From Mesorhabditis belari (taxonomy: Eukaryota > Nematoda > Chromadorea > Rhabditida > Rhabditidae), in NCBI GenBank assembly GCA_958450365.1, contig CAUEEP010000742.1, forward strand, positions 4,174,501-4,238,500: a stretch of 64,000 nucleotides of DNA, written 5' to 3'. Positions 12,070-24,702 of the stretch are shown one piece after another. The position numbers and the translations under genes were made by a program. Under the pieces are notes generated by a model. That model searched no databases. It saw nothing but the letters and a program-made list of their open reading frames with translations, and was not told where the DNA came from. Within the stretch, counting starts at the first letter, position 1. The number at the start of each line of letters is the position of its first letter.

Positions 12070-13608
12070 ATGGTTGAAAGCAAAGACCAGGCGCAAAAAG
12101 ATGCGGGCTCACCGTTCAAACACGAAGAGGGATTCAACCCGTTTCTATTTTTTTCAGTCGCAATCATTTTCTCTGGGTAAGTTATTTTTTACTAACCAAT
12201 CAGTGCTAAACTTGTGAAAACTATAATTGCCATTTGTTTAGCGTAATTCTTCTCATTGTTTGGGTGATAAAGGTGCGAAATGACGAGGAAACTGCGAAAA
12301 AGCGACGAGCCGCTATGATGGCAATGATGCAGAATGATGATGAAGGGGATCGACGAGCACAAAACGGTGAGCTGTTGTCAGTGACTTGGTTTAAAATGCA
12401 GATGATAAAGATTTGAAAGTGATTTTAGAAGATGTATTTTTGTTATATTATGTTTTACAGTGGCGGGTGGTCGACGAGCAAGAAACCGGCGACGAGTGAA
12501 TCTCGACGACGAAGATGGGTTCGTTCAACACTTAATGCAACAAGAAGAAGAAAATTCTGATGGTACAACCGAATAAATGGATTTCTTTTAGAATTAAGCG
12601 TCAATTTCAAGGTGAAAATGGGGCAGACTTCTCGAATTTGCCCGAAAATCACGAAGGAATCGGTGCCAAAAAGCTGGCGAAACTGCAAGCAAAAGCTGAG
12701 AAAAAAGCCGCCCGCGAAGCAGAACTTGTCGAAAGAGAGGAACGGAAGAAACGAGAAGCCGAAAAGGATAAACAACGAGAAACGGAACGGGAAAAGTTGG
12801 TTTATTTCTATTTTCTTTAAAGTTATAAATCTTATGCAACTATGTATTTAAATTTTCTTTTAGAGAGCGACAAGAGGAAGAAGCTGAATTGGAACGACTC
12901 CGCAAAGAGAAAGAAGAACGGGAGAAGCGAGAACTTGAAGAATATCTGAAGGTGAACAGGCAAATTGTTTTTTCTAAATTTTATTTAGTTAAAAGAGTCA
13001 TTCATCGTCGAAGAAGAGGGTTGCGATGAGATCGTTGGAGAGGAGGCCGAAAATCTGATGCTACAATTCGTGAATTATATAAAAGACAGCAAGGTACTCA
13101 AACATTTCAAACTTGTATATTATTCATAGAAATATTTTTCAAGCATCAATTTCTTCAGGTTGTGAACATGGACGAATTAGGAGCTCATTTTGGATTCAAC
13201 ACTGAAGAGGCGGTGAAACGAGTGAAATTCTTCATGGAAAACGGTGATTTGACAGGCGTGATGGACGATCGAGGGAAATTCATCTACATCACAACAGAAG
13301 AACTTGATGCAGGTAGAATCATTGGAACCTCTAGCATTTCGAAGCTCAAGCTTTCAATGTTTGAGTGCCCGTCAACATCTTATTAGAAAAAGTTATGACT
13401 TTACTAATTGAAGTTTAAAAGAGTACGGGTAGCTTTTCTGAAGCGCACCTTTTAGAAAACACTTCATCTGAAAGGAACCATTTTAAAAGTCTGATCAATT
13501 TTAGTAGCCCAATTTGTGAATCAACGTGGACGTGTGACAATTACCGAGCTCGCCAATTACAGCAATCGATTAATTCGCCTCGATGCGGCTAATGCAGAAT
13601 CTACATAA
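12070..13608 (+). CDS. DDRGK1: DDRGK domain protein 1 (UFBP1)
   Basis: Eight exons join to 322 aa: 12070-12176, 12242-12366, 12461-12562, 12612-12795, 12864-12951, 12989-13093, 13159-13312, 13505-13608. DDRGK1 is an ER-membrane adaptor of the UFM1 ligase (with UFL1 and CDK5RAP3) needed for UFMylation and ER homeostasis. An N-terminal membrane segment (FLFFSVAIIFSGVILLIVWV, about residues 25-44) is followed by a long charged coiled coil rich in K/R/E, then a winged-helix domain. That domain includes LMLQFVNYIKDSK, ITGV-type GVMDDRGKFIYITTEEL (the name-giving DDRGK) and a closing FVNQRGRVTITELANYSN. The ATG immediately follows a splice acceptor. One acceptor (12611) is a weaker CAAG. A poly(A) signal lies at 13750-13755. 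Confidence 0.93.
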
Positions 13609-13948
13609 TCGTTTCATCCTTTTTGTTGGTTGTGCTGACTTTTCTGGGTACTTTGCATTGTTTTTGACAGAGTTCTTTATCATATCTATTCCTTTGTAAA
13701 GGTTTGGAAGCGCTTTTTATAAACAGTATTATTGTGATTGTCTGTATTTAATAAAGTGTGCAAAAAGTTTAAAAGTTGTGCCAAAAAATCATGGTTAATG
13801 CCTAACTGATTACCCAATTTTTTGTGTCCATGAAATGATCTTTGTAGGAAATTGGTGCTTGATTGAATTGGAATCCACAAAAATCCTAACACTCATTAAG
13901 AACATATTCCAATTGCCCAATGCAACATAAAAACGACAATTCAGGTCG

Positions 13949-16395
13949 ATGTTCAGCGATGGAGATCTTGGCGGAAGATCACTTTCACGCTGCCCCGAAT
14001 GCACAAAAACCACGAAGGATTTCAAGACAAGTGTACGGTTTGCTTGTCAACAATAATAGAATAGCAAAAGCCCACAACCAACAGTGGATTATAAATGTTT
14101 AAAAATCAGCTGAAGCTTTTCGAGGAATTTGCACCTATCTAACTCACACAGAAAATCTTCAGATCGAATTTCATTGGCACGTTGAAGCCTGTGTGAGATA
14201 CGCCTTTGAGAACGAAGTCGTGAATGCGTTTAATGATTTCCGCGTGGTTCCATCGACGTCTCGAGCTCAGGTAGCCGAACCAGTATCCGGAATTGTGACC
14301 AAGGTAAGCACTGAATCTGAGAATAAGCTGAAGTGCGGTAACTTTTTCGAAGCACATCATTTAGAAAATTTAATCGACAGTATGCCTGTGGAAAAGTAAT
14401 AGTTCAAACTTTTCAGGCAAATTCCCAATCAACTCAACGTGCGGTGGATGTGTCAATTCGGCAGGATGTTAGCCAATCTTCCACAAAATCAAGATTTGGA
14501 GGACATCATCAACAACCATCCACCTCTAGAGATGTAGAAAGACGAGTAAGATTTCATCAAGTGTATACAGTGATGAAATATCAATTGAAATTCTACATTA
14601 GTAAAAAAAATTATCCATTTCTACAGACCTTTGCGAACCATCAACGGAAAGATGTGGCAATGAGAAATTACGGGGAAACGATTACTGGACCCGGCGGAGT
14701 ACAATTGATGGTCACCGTCGAACAACCATTACCACTAGATTCACCACAACAGGTAAGCAATAAATTTGCATAAATTTCAGAAATCTGTGATTAAATCTAA
14801 ATAAAATCATTCAGGACAAAGAAAAGATGAATCTGAATGGAATCACAGAGGACAGCGGTGAGGACGAGGATGAGGAGGAAGAAGAATTAGAGGATTCCCC
14901 ACCAGATATGGAGTGAGTTTTTTGAAATTATATAATTAATTGGTAGATAAAGTTAATGCTAAAGGAGTCTAAAGACTATTTGGCATAAGGCTAAAGGCTA
15001 TATATTGGCTATATATTCAAAAGCGAATTTCACTTTTATTTTATTCAGATATGGTGGCGAGTTAATGGAGAATTTGGAAGAAAATCCCGAGCAACACGAA
15101 GCGAATGAGGATTCGGATGAGATCGAGTTTGGACGCGTTGGTGGCATGTATCCGGCTTTTTTATATCCGAAAGTTATCGGTGAGTTAGGAAGAATTTTTT
15201 CCCCAAGATTGCTTTTGCTGATTTATTGACCTGAAATAAAGGATTCTCTAGTCAAATCCTCAGAACTACAATATTCTTGGAATAAAAAATGATTCAGCTG
15301 ACAAGTCGATGTAAAAGAGTTTTAAGGTGCTCTTGCAAACGCGAACGATGATCCGAATCGACAAAAGATGGAATGCCCAGCTTGTGGTCTACGACTTTAC
15401 AGACACAACTACTCAACTCATTATCGAGTCCACACCGGCGAATTACCCTTCCCATGTCATTATTGTGATAAAAAATTCAGGTAATACAAATTGCTGAGAG
15501 AAAAAAAACCTTTGGGTTTAGCTAGACCTTTGAGAAAAACTTTTAGAACAACTTCTGCAAGACGTGTCCATGAGAGAGCGCACACAGGAGAGAAACCCTA
15601 CATGTGCCCATCATGCAATTATGCGGCCATGACGAAGAGAAATTTGGATAGACACATTTATAACAATCACATTAGGGATGGGCAAAGGAGAGGGCCGAGG
15701 AATCGACGAAGCAAGTGAGTGAGGAAAACACAAGCAAAGCAGTCGATTGGGTCGACAATAATAGCCGTAAAGACGTACAGCAACGCCTTTTATCATCAAC
15801 TCATTCCAGATTAGATATAGGCACTACAAACGCTTCTAACTGGCTTCAAATCTACCGGATTGAGATGATCTATAGCTAAAAAAATAGAGAACCACAAGAG
15901 CTTTTGAATGGATTAAAGCATACCTAAAAATAGCAATCCTAAAGAAAGTTACAGTGGTTTGTGGCCTGACTCGATTGCTTCGACGGTCTGTTTCGAGTCA
16001 AGACTACAAACCACTGTAACTTTCTTTAGGATTGCTATTTTTAAGTGTGCTTTAATCCATTCGAAAGCTCTTTAGATTCTCTATTTTTTGAACTATAGGT
16101 GATCTCAATCCGGTCGATTTGAAACAAATTAGAAGCGTTTGTAGTGTGAGAGTTCATCATTTTTGTAGTTTATAGTGCTGATGTGTATTCCAGATACCGT
16201 GACATGCCTCCACCCGACATCATGTATCATTCGATTGAGAAAGAGGTGGTGATCGAGGATGACGATGATGAAGCAAGAGTATGGTGTACAGAGAATGATG
16301 ATGATGAGCATCACCTACAAAAGATTTCCATCATTTCCGAAGAGATTCCCATTCAGCTGCACTCTCGTGAAGATCATGCATATGGACGAATGTAA
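13949..16395 (+). CDS. C2H2 zinc-finger protein
   Basis: Nine exons give 413 aa: 13949-14030, 14152-14303, 14417-14545, 14627-14752, 14815-14912, 15049-15179, 15327-15480, 15547-15714, 16194-16395. Near the N-terminus SRCPECTKTTKDF followed by FHWHVEAC suggests a divergent zinc-binding unit. The middle is Ser/Gln-rich then acidic (EDSGEDEDEEEEEL). Three adjacent C2H2 fingers follow: CPACGLRLYRHNYSTHYRVH, CHYCDKKFR...HERAH and CPSCNYAAMTKRNLDRH, joined by HTGE linkers (HTGELPF, HTGEKPY). This is the usual layout of a DNA-binding regulator. A TTCAG acceptor five bases before the ATG, about 190 bases after the DDRGK1 poly(A) signal, suggests a third operon member. Upstream coding exons cannot be excluded. 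Intron 8 carries a foldback element. No close family name is assigned. Confidence 0.82.
15822..16146. repeat. Foldback element in zinc-finger gene intron 8
   Basis: Starts CACTACAAACGCTTCTAA and ends with its reverse complement; arms of about 145 bases flank a short loop near 15970-16000. It accounts for most of the 479-base intron. It has no coding frame, and no clear target duplication is visible. Confidence 0.85.
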
Positions 16396-16538
16396 AAAGC
16401 TTCTTAAAATTAGCCGGCTTCTCTTTAAAAAGGTGTACTTAAGCCATCGTAATGTTCGGCAATTTATTCAATCTATCCACAAACTATCGAAAAGATGGAA
16501 CGAAAGAAAAGTTGAAACTAGAGCACATCAAAAACACG

Positions 16539-16610
16539 AGCACCGCCGGGACTCGAACCCGCGTCCTTTCACTTACCTGACAACTGTGCTAACCATTAAA
16601 CCACAATGCA
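16539..16610 (-). pseudogene. tRNA-like unit 1
   Basis: 72 bases fold as a tRNA: acceptor TGCATTG against CGGTGCT (six of seven pairs with wobbles), D arm GTGT...GCAC, and a T arm with GGGTTCGAGTCCC. The anticodon stem is poor and position 33 is A, not T (loop CAGGTAA), so it is probably not translated. It lies in a longer repeat shared with the unit at 16775-16846. Confidence 0.6.
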
Positions 16611-16774
16611 CTTGATCTCTCTGGCTTCAGAGGGAGTTTAACTTCTCTTCTCTCTGGACGAGACGGTTCCACACGATTTATACGCCGCTTGAAACTAGGT
16701 GTGAAGACCCTAGCCAGCATTAGAGCCCACCCTTCCGTGGCCGCCAGTTGAAACTAGGGCAGATCAAAAACTTT

Positions 16775-16846
16775 TGCGCCGCCGGGACTCGAACCCGCGA
16801 CCTTTCACTTGCCTGGCAACTGTGCTAACCATTACACCACAACGCA
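16775..16846 (-). pseudogene. tRNA-like unit 2
   Basis: A 72-base relative of the previous unit, 236 bases away. Acceptor TGCGTTG pairs fully with CGGCGCA. The D and T arms are intact, the anticodon loop is CAGGCAA with A at position 33, and the stem is weak. Homology extends beyond the tRNA on both sides (GTTGAAACTAG... and CCAGAGGGAGTT), as in a tRNA-derived SINE or a tandem duplication. Confidence 0.6.
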
Positions 16847-16889
16847 CTTGATCCCCATCACTCCAGAGGGAGTTAATTAGAAGATAGAT

Positions 16890-19329
16890 TGGATAAAACT
16901 AGAACAACGATTACGGTAGGTTTGCTACGTTTTAGAATTGTAGATTTTTGTAAAAAAAAAACATTCCTTTCAACATTTCAGTCAATTTCTTTTGTGTGAT
17001 TTCTCAAAAATCTTCTCACCAAATTTCTTTTTAACGGGTTTTTTTTAAACTTTTTTTTTTCTTTTTGTACATTTCTGTAGTTTATGTAAATATTACAAGC
17101 TTTATCTTCTACAAGCAAAACAAACAAATAAGAGTTGAATGAGTTGCCAACTTGTATACGTTACAAATAGTTTACAAAGAAAGAAAGAAAGAAAGAAAAA
17201 AAACAAAAGCATAGATGCAGCTATGAAACTAGGAAAAAGAAATCGAAATCGAAAAAAAAATCGAAGACTATTTATATCTATGAACACACACTACGATTAG
17301 GTCAAAAAATATTCCTCTTTGATTCTTCTTTGGATAAAAAGATTTGAGGATGACCTATTCAAATTGATGTCAGTGTTGTTGAAGATATGAAAATTTTGAC
17401 ATCAATGAAAAGCTTGTGAGCGAATGGGTTGCCTAAAACCTATTGTTGATGATGGTATGATCTAAATCTCTATAGATCTAACACTTCGCGCCGAACAAGC
17501 TTTATATCAGTTTCTGGGGGTTTAGAGATTTTGTTACTGATCGTGCTTTGGTGTGCAAAAACAAACCAAAATACAGAAAGTACAGATGTTACAGCTATAG
17601 CTACAGTAGTTGTACAGCGTACATTAGAGTTTAGTATGCTTCTACACACCTTAAACGATTAGAAACAATTTCTTTTATCTCCCAAGAGCCCTACTCCTTT
17701 GTATGAGGAAACAATCACAAACAAAGTCACAAATAAATCAATAAATAGTGTGCGTAGTGTGCGATTCGGCGAGAGGAAGGCAAATTTAGGATGAACACTC
17801 CATTTGGACGTTCAACATAGAGATTTGTGCCCTTGGTTTAGGGCACTGAAAGATTGTTGCACCGATCTCGCCGAATGCGGACACATTTGCACCCAGAGAT
17901 ACGTGCTGGGGGTGTCAATAGGGAGGTGATCGGCTCTATATAGATGTAAAGGCTAAGGCAGGGTCTTGATCTTGGGTACAGCTTCTATTCATTACTAGCC
18001 AGCCAAGCTATGATTAGGTCACGACTTTGGATTTGAAGCTGGCTAGGATATGAAGAAAAAAGCAGATCCAGAATAAAACCCTGGAATATCCCTAGCTCAG
18101 GTTTAGATCACGACTAGGGATTGATCTTACCGTGTTCACCTCTCATTGACACCCCTTGCTTACACATATAACACAAAAATACATAAAAAACGATTTCGAA
18201 AAGAGAATTCGGTGCACTTGGCAGAGAGACTACAAAACGAAGAGATACCCAAGTGACGCCCGTACCAATTTTTAGGGTTTTTCGCTAAATTTTTCCATAT
18301 AACAATAAACGGGGGGATAAATACGAGAATAAGATAAGATTATCAACAATCAACTTGGGGAAACTGATGTAGAGTTGAGATTTCAAAGCTAGATTCAAGG
18401 CTTCAAGGCATCTTTCCCTACATCAGCTCCCAGTTTAAGGCGATTCAAAAATTTCTGGAGAACCGAGTATTTACAATAGATTCGAGGGGGAATACACGTA
18501 CAAAATGACAAAAATGGAGGAAGATTGGGTGATTTTTGAAGGAAACAAAGAGGAAGACTTGCCGAAGAGAGAGAGAAAAACCAGTTTCCCGGAATGATAT
18601 AGGATATAGGCTAGGATACAACTATAACTTCTAAAGCGTGACCCTACTGTATCGCATTAGGCCATTAGCCTACTACTAATGCTTTAGAGTTACTGTATCC
18701 TATTAGCCAAATATCTTAACCATTACGGGAAATTAGTCCTCTCAAGAGACCATTAAACACGCGAAAATTTACAAATCGAACAAACAAAAATTGATCGTCT
18801 TCAGAAAAGAGGTACGAGGCGTTGCTATGTACAGGAAAACTTTGAACTTAAGCAAAAAAGCAAAACAAACGAAAAAAAAAAGGTTTTGTACTCACATCTC
18901 AGGGGTTTTACACATAAACGGATTGGCTTGGTTTTTGAGTGAAAAGAATTTGAACCTTAAAAAAGAACCACGCATTAACTTAGATGACGTATGACTAAAA
19001 ATCTACAAAAAAGGAGCAGAGATTTGCACTGGAGACTACAAAATATTGGGAAAACACACGTATCCTCAACAAGAAAAGAGTCGGATTGCTTGTCTAAGTT
19101 TTAAACTGGAAAAAGAAGCTAATGTACATACAAATTTACAGGTGATCTTTGTGTGGGCACATTGATCGGCGAGAAAAACAAGCAAAAGGTAAAATTGATT
19201 TTTTTCAAGTTTTGAGAGTGGCGAATTCTCGGGTTCTTGTGGCAAAGTTGAAAGAAATAATATTTGTGATTATCGAGAATGATTGAAAGTTGTGGAGATT
19301 TGAGTTGAGATTGATGATTTGCGGGTTGT
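16890..19329. other. Long gene-poor spacer
   Basis: 2.4 kb between the convergent zinc-finger and PP1-motif genes. It has T-rich tracts, a GAAA microsatellite near 17178, and an inverted repeat (17908-18163) with 20-base imperfect ends beginning GGGGTGTCAAT. Some of it may be 3' UTR of the flanking genes. No coding exon is supported. Confidence 0.5.
17908..18163. repeat. Small terminal-inverted-repeat element
   Basis: Ends GGGGTGTCAATAGGGAGGTG and, in reverse complement, GGGGTGTCAATGAGAGGTGA enclose about 215 bases without coding potential. No matching flanking duplication was seen. Confidence 0.5.
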
Positions 19330-22300
19330 TCAGATGGCGCTACTCTCCGAGCTCCAGCGCTGACGCTGAGAGCGAACCATGCGGATCCAGCTCTGGAAAA
19401 TGAGCTTATTATTACGATTGTCGTTTTCGAAGGTTTGACTATTTAACTCTTTGGGTGAGTCTTTACTAATGTATCAAGTTCAAAATCAAAGCGAGGATGA
19501 ATATTTGAAAGTTTAACAATTCCGAAGAACTCCCCGCGTACTGTAGTGAGACTTAACAGTACTCTATCCTTTGGAGTACAGTAACCCCACAAACCGATAG
19601 TTGTACTGTAATTAACTAGTGGACAGTACCCTAAGGAACTACATTAACCCCTAGAACCAATAAAGTTAGCTTATCACTCACTTGTTCCGGGTCTTCTTTT
19701 GGTGGCTCTTCATCATCGCAAAAGCCGCTATCTTGTCGATTGTCAGTTCGAAAGCCGGCTTTTCCCTCCTCTTCATTTCCTTCCTTGTCAATTTCCTCAT
19801 TCGGATCGCTTTCCGATGTCTAAATTGATTTGTTAATATCAATAAATGATTCTAATTGTTTGCTTTTTTTTTAAATCAACAATCACAACTCACCACTTCT
19901 CCCCTCATTTTCCTCTCTTTTCTCAAACGGCTCTTCTCGGCTCGTCTCTTCTGTGCCTCAATGCACGATCCCTTTCGGAACATGCGTGTATCGACTGTTT
20001 CCGAGAATGAAACCCGTTTCTTTCGTGGAGTGCTCAGCGATTCTTCTATAAAGATTTTAAATAAAAAAAAAACTATTGAGAAATTCACCTGGAACATCAT
20101 CAAGACTCGGTGAAAGCGAGAAGCGACGATCGTTCTCGATTGTCTTTGCGTCAGAGGAGGATCTGAAAGAGTAATATAGTTAGTTCAATCTTAAATATCT
20201 ATAAAAATCCTTGATCGCTATTTATTTGTTACCTCGTCAGAGTGGATCTCGGCTGTGGCCACTTCAAGATACTCTTCAATCCCGGGCACGTCTCACTGTA
20301 CGAGCGTTGACGGAACCCAGTGCGATAGCCGAGCTCTGGAATTTTATTGTTCTAAGGAGATATTTAAACAATTTCTTCATAACCATGGTGAATAACGTGA
20401 ATAGAAAAGAAAACTAACTTCTAGAAAACAATATAGAAAACTAACGTGAATAGAAAGGAGACAATGGGGCGGCGATTTTCGGAGATCCGGCCGGACTTGA
20501 GCCAACACCCGAGTCGATCGAATCGGTCGGTGATGAGGAGAGCTGTTGAGAGTTTGGTGATGGAGTAGACGGAGAATAAGGGACATCCACTGCCACAGCC
20601 AATGGAGGAAGACAAGTTGGCGGCATCATACGAGGGATATCGATCTGAAATTATAAATACTAATAGGTTTTCTAAAACGTGCCAAGTTTTATAGAACCAC
20701 CGTAGAAGGCAAAAAGACTTTTTTCGCAAAAGAAAGACTTGTTGAACCAGAAATTTACCAATCACTTACGATAGACAAAACTCGCGGCCAAGTTTTGCTT
20801 ATCCTTTATTTCAAACACTCACCTGTTCACCCAATGAGAAGACACCCTCCATTTTGTTCTTATCGACCACCATGATCTTCCTAGCTTTCCCCCGATGTTG
20901 TTCACTCCGTTGCGCATAGGCCAACATCTCCTGCTCGAGTTTCTTCCGAAGATCATCCACCATCTCTTGCACCGATTGCATCTTCTGAAAGTACTGATAA
21001 TTGATTGAAAAGGATTGCTATTCCTGAAATAAACTGATGGGTGAAAGATGGATCAAAAGCACGGATGTTGTGAAACACTGTCAAAAGACATAAGAAATTC
21101 CCCTCAATTTGCATATTGTTTTGAATGAGCAAAGAAATGTCATAGGATCGTAAGATTGATGAAAGATATGAAAAAATCGGGAAAATGTGAGTAGAAAAGG
21201 GTGAAGCTTCCGCGTTCACAGACCCTTTCCCTTCCCTCTCCCCTCCCCAATCTGATCTCGATTCAAAAGTGATGCCAAATCAACAACTGACGCGCCGATT
21301 TTTCAAACATTCATCCTTTCAGCAGAAAAATGAACGTTTCTTGGCATTGGCTTAAGGAAATCACCGATTTTGAATTGGTATATTTGTCTAGAATTGGATA
21401 ACTGATCAAATTATGGCTTAATCACTGAAGAACAAGTCCTTTTTCTACAAATCTTACAGGTGGAACAGGTCTGATAAGTCAGCTTTCATTGTCAGTATCA
21501 TTGTTAATAAACCAATGATTAGCATACGGATTAATAGAATCAAAAAATCTAGCCACATTTATGTTCTCGAAACCTATCCAAGTAACTTGATGAATCGCCA
21601 ATGAAAACTCAAAATTGCTAACTTAGATTTGGAGTAAGCTATCAAACGAGACTGAATCTATGAACAAATTTGGGCTGAGTCAACGATCACATGAGATCAG
21701 TGACTCTAAAAACCTTTTTTTTTGGAAAAGAAGTGAGAGAGGAGGTGAGATTCATCCCCCTCCAGAAAAGTCTCCATTCGGTGTATTGGAGGCCATTCGT
21801 CTTGCCTTCCCCCTTTTTCCCTTTCGTGTGTGCCGGGCGCAGTCATTTTTCGAAGAGCGGCCTTCTTTTCAGCAAAAAGGGGAAGGCTGAGGGGTCACGT
21901 GCAATGGATGGAGAGTAAAAAGGGAAAAGAGAAAGAGTGAGAGAAAGACCACTGTAGCCCCCTTCCACCCATCAAACCAAAAGGAAAGTTGAAAAAAATT
22001 TCTCCCTAAACCATCTCCCCTTTGCAAGTGATCATTTAATGGAGCACAAACCGGGACAATGAGGGAACAATTGGGATTGGTGAAAGTTGAAGTGAATTAG
22101 GGACCATAAACTAAGATTGAGGATTTAAATTAGAAAAATGTCGTTCTGAAACGAGGGATTGACTTGGGCATTGATTTCTACTTAAAGTTTGATAAAAGTT
22201 TCAAATATGCAGTTGCAATTCTAAAGCTAAAAGCAAGTTAATCCACTTAAAAACACTATCCCAATCAACGCTGACATCATTTCACTCAAAAGGCACCAAA

Positions 22301-24702
22301 GAACTTTCGAACTGTGCCTACAAAAAAGTAATTAGGACAAGCTTGAGCAGCTTTTTTGAATCAATACAACAATCCTTCTCTTCAATTTTCACAAAAATCA
22401 CGTTCTCCCCACGCATAAATCATTCTCATATCGGAAAGGGGTCGCGAATCCCAAGGCCAAAAACAGTGCCAAAACAACACAAAAAAATGGCGCCCATTTC
22501 CCCAATCGTCTGAATCACACATGTTGGTTTAGGGGAAAGGAAAATTTCTGGGATTCTTCCTATTTCTTCTTTTTCTTGTGTTTGTCTGCGGTGAATAACT
22601 ATTCATCATCAACGTCTCCCCTTTGACACGAGGAAACACAATGAAAGAGTAATTGTAGAATTGGGAAATTGGGAAAGAGCTCTCATTGAACTTAACATAT
22701 TGCAAACATAGAATTCAGGGCAATATATTTGTTTACAAGGTTACAATAGAAAACCCTAGCACTCAAACACCAGCTGCATAATCGGTTCGGGAATTAAGCC
22801 AAGACTTAGAGGATTTGTTGGTTGCTAGAACTGAATTGAAATCAATCATTGAAATGCAGCTCAGTGCCCTAGAGACCAAAAGTTTCGATCAGACACCAGA
22901 CTTATCAGATATTTTATCCAACCCACTGACAAAGTACCAGATATTCCACAAAATCTCTAAACTAATTTCCCTCACCTTGACTTGTTGATTGCCCATCTCG
23001 TCGAATGTCGAATACGAATCAATGTGTATTGCGGGAAAAGAGGTGAACAGCTCAGCCGCTTTCTCGCCACTCAACAAACGCATTCGAAGACTTTGTGCGG
23101 ACACCTGAAGACTATTAATTAGCGAAAAATTGACTTGAAAATGATCATTGCTTTGTTCTGATTACACTTATCAGTGCTCGCTTCACAAAGAATCTCCATT
23201 CAAGCCCATTTTTTATCGTTTTTCGGAAGACTCCAGTTATCGCCTTCTCAACACCCAACCATTAATAGCCTCCCCACTTCCCCAAGAAAAACGACCTTGA
23301 GATTTGTGTTGATAAGAGTGTTGTTGTGTGAGTGAGAAGGGGTTTCAAAAAGGTTTCAAGAAATTTCACTGTGGAAGGTCTACCGAGTTTTACTTTACAT
23401 AGGATCATCTTTGAAAAGTGCTGACTTATTGAGCTGAAAAATTTACCTCAATGTTTCCGGTGAGATTCGTTGAATTGCTGAGATCGGGATGCTGAAGCTC
23501 GACACTCCATAAGGGAAACAAAGTGGTGTCTGATTGAAAATTGAGATCAATGTGCAGAGAATCGGTCTAAAAGAAAGCACGGCTTATCTCAAGTAAATTA
23601 CCAGTAAACTCACCGCATAACGCGATTCGCATTTAAGCTCTTTTCCTTTTCCCAGCACTTTCAAACCGAGCTCGATGCGTTTCCGGTCGGCTTTCTCCAT
23701 TTCGCCGCTGACAAGCAGGGGAAAAACGAAGTCAAGGCTAAACTTTGAATTAAGAAGAGCAAAATTTTAGTTTTAAACCTCTCAGATGAGGTTTCGATGA
23801 CTGGTTTTAGAATGGAAAACATCGCTCGAAGACTTTTGATTGTGTCACGATCGAGATCGTTTTGATTTAACGGCTCCAGAAACCATCCCTCAACTCCGAG
23901 AATCGAGAGAGCTGTCTAAAATTAAGAACATGATCTAGAAATTTAGATTGGCTTAATATTTACAGCTGGTGAGTAATTCAACTCACCTCTTCAGCCGTTT
24001 TCCTCAGCATTTCCCCGTATTTCTCCTCTTCTCTCGCCATTGTAAAAGCTTTTGGATGGAAGCGTGCCTTCACATTTTTCATCTTTTTCCCCTCGGCTCC
24101 AATGAGTTCACATGGGAAACACCAATCCGCGTTTTGCATATACGGATAGGCAACTAAAATTTGAATGTTTGCAAGGGATTGTTGATGTTTATATTGTTGA
24201 TAACTATGATAGCTTAGGTAATTTTAAAAAATTACAATATTTGCAAGTAGAAGTAGAAGAATTTTTGTGGCAATCTCCCCTAAAACTTTTAGAACTAATA
24301 GAATAGTCGTGTTGCGTAGTCTAAGTTTACTCAAATAAACGCTCAGATCTCGACACTAGTACGTTTGTTTCTGCGCACTTAGATATCAAATTAAAATAGA
24401 GAAAATGGGTAATTTTTTAAGATAAAAAAACATATTTTTAGCATTAACTAGCGCTTAGAAAAGAATGATTGAAAAGTGGCAAAAAAGGGCCGAAAAAAGA
24501 AACCTGTTGGATGTTCCTCAACGCGGATCTCGATCGATCGATTGTTCTCGCTGTGTTGATACAAAGTGATTGTCATCTCATTGTTGTTATTGTTGTCATT
24601 CAAAGTGCCCGAGCTGAAAATAGAACAATTTACTTATTCAAATATTATTCTTAAAACAAACTTCTTCTTATTGTTGTTGTTGTTGCATTTTCTAGCCACC
24701 AT
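19330..24702 (-). CDS. Putative protein phosphatase 1-binding protein (SILK + RVSF)
   Basis: Fourteen exons join in phase to 562 aa: 24662-24702, 24504-24613, 23987-24153, 23779-23915, 23614-23707, 23447-23566, 22976-23104, 20823-20984, 20446-20644, 20233-20335, 20089-20162, 19894-20045, 19682-19819, 19330-19392. The N-terminus is Asn-rich; a mixed folded region follows (GVEGWFLEPLNQNDLDRD, SLRMRLLSGEKAAELF); then a coiled coil (MVDDLRKKLEQEMLAYAQR), a Ser/Pro-rich linker, and a basic/acidic tail. Residues 408-411 are SILK (context GLKSILKW) and 456-459 are RVSF (context KKRVSFSE). These are the two known PP1 docking motifs, in their known order and about 45 residues apart. This predicts PP1 binding; the rest of the function is unknown. 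Intron 7 is 1991 bases and includes a GC-richer block with a CACGTG at 21896-21901. The orthologue was not recognised. Confidence 0.8.

Noticed and set aside
16259..16615. 118-codon plus-strand frame overlapping the zinc-finger end
   Set aside because: It is a shadow of the last exon and then reads through tRNA-like sequence in antisense.
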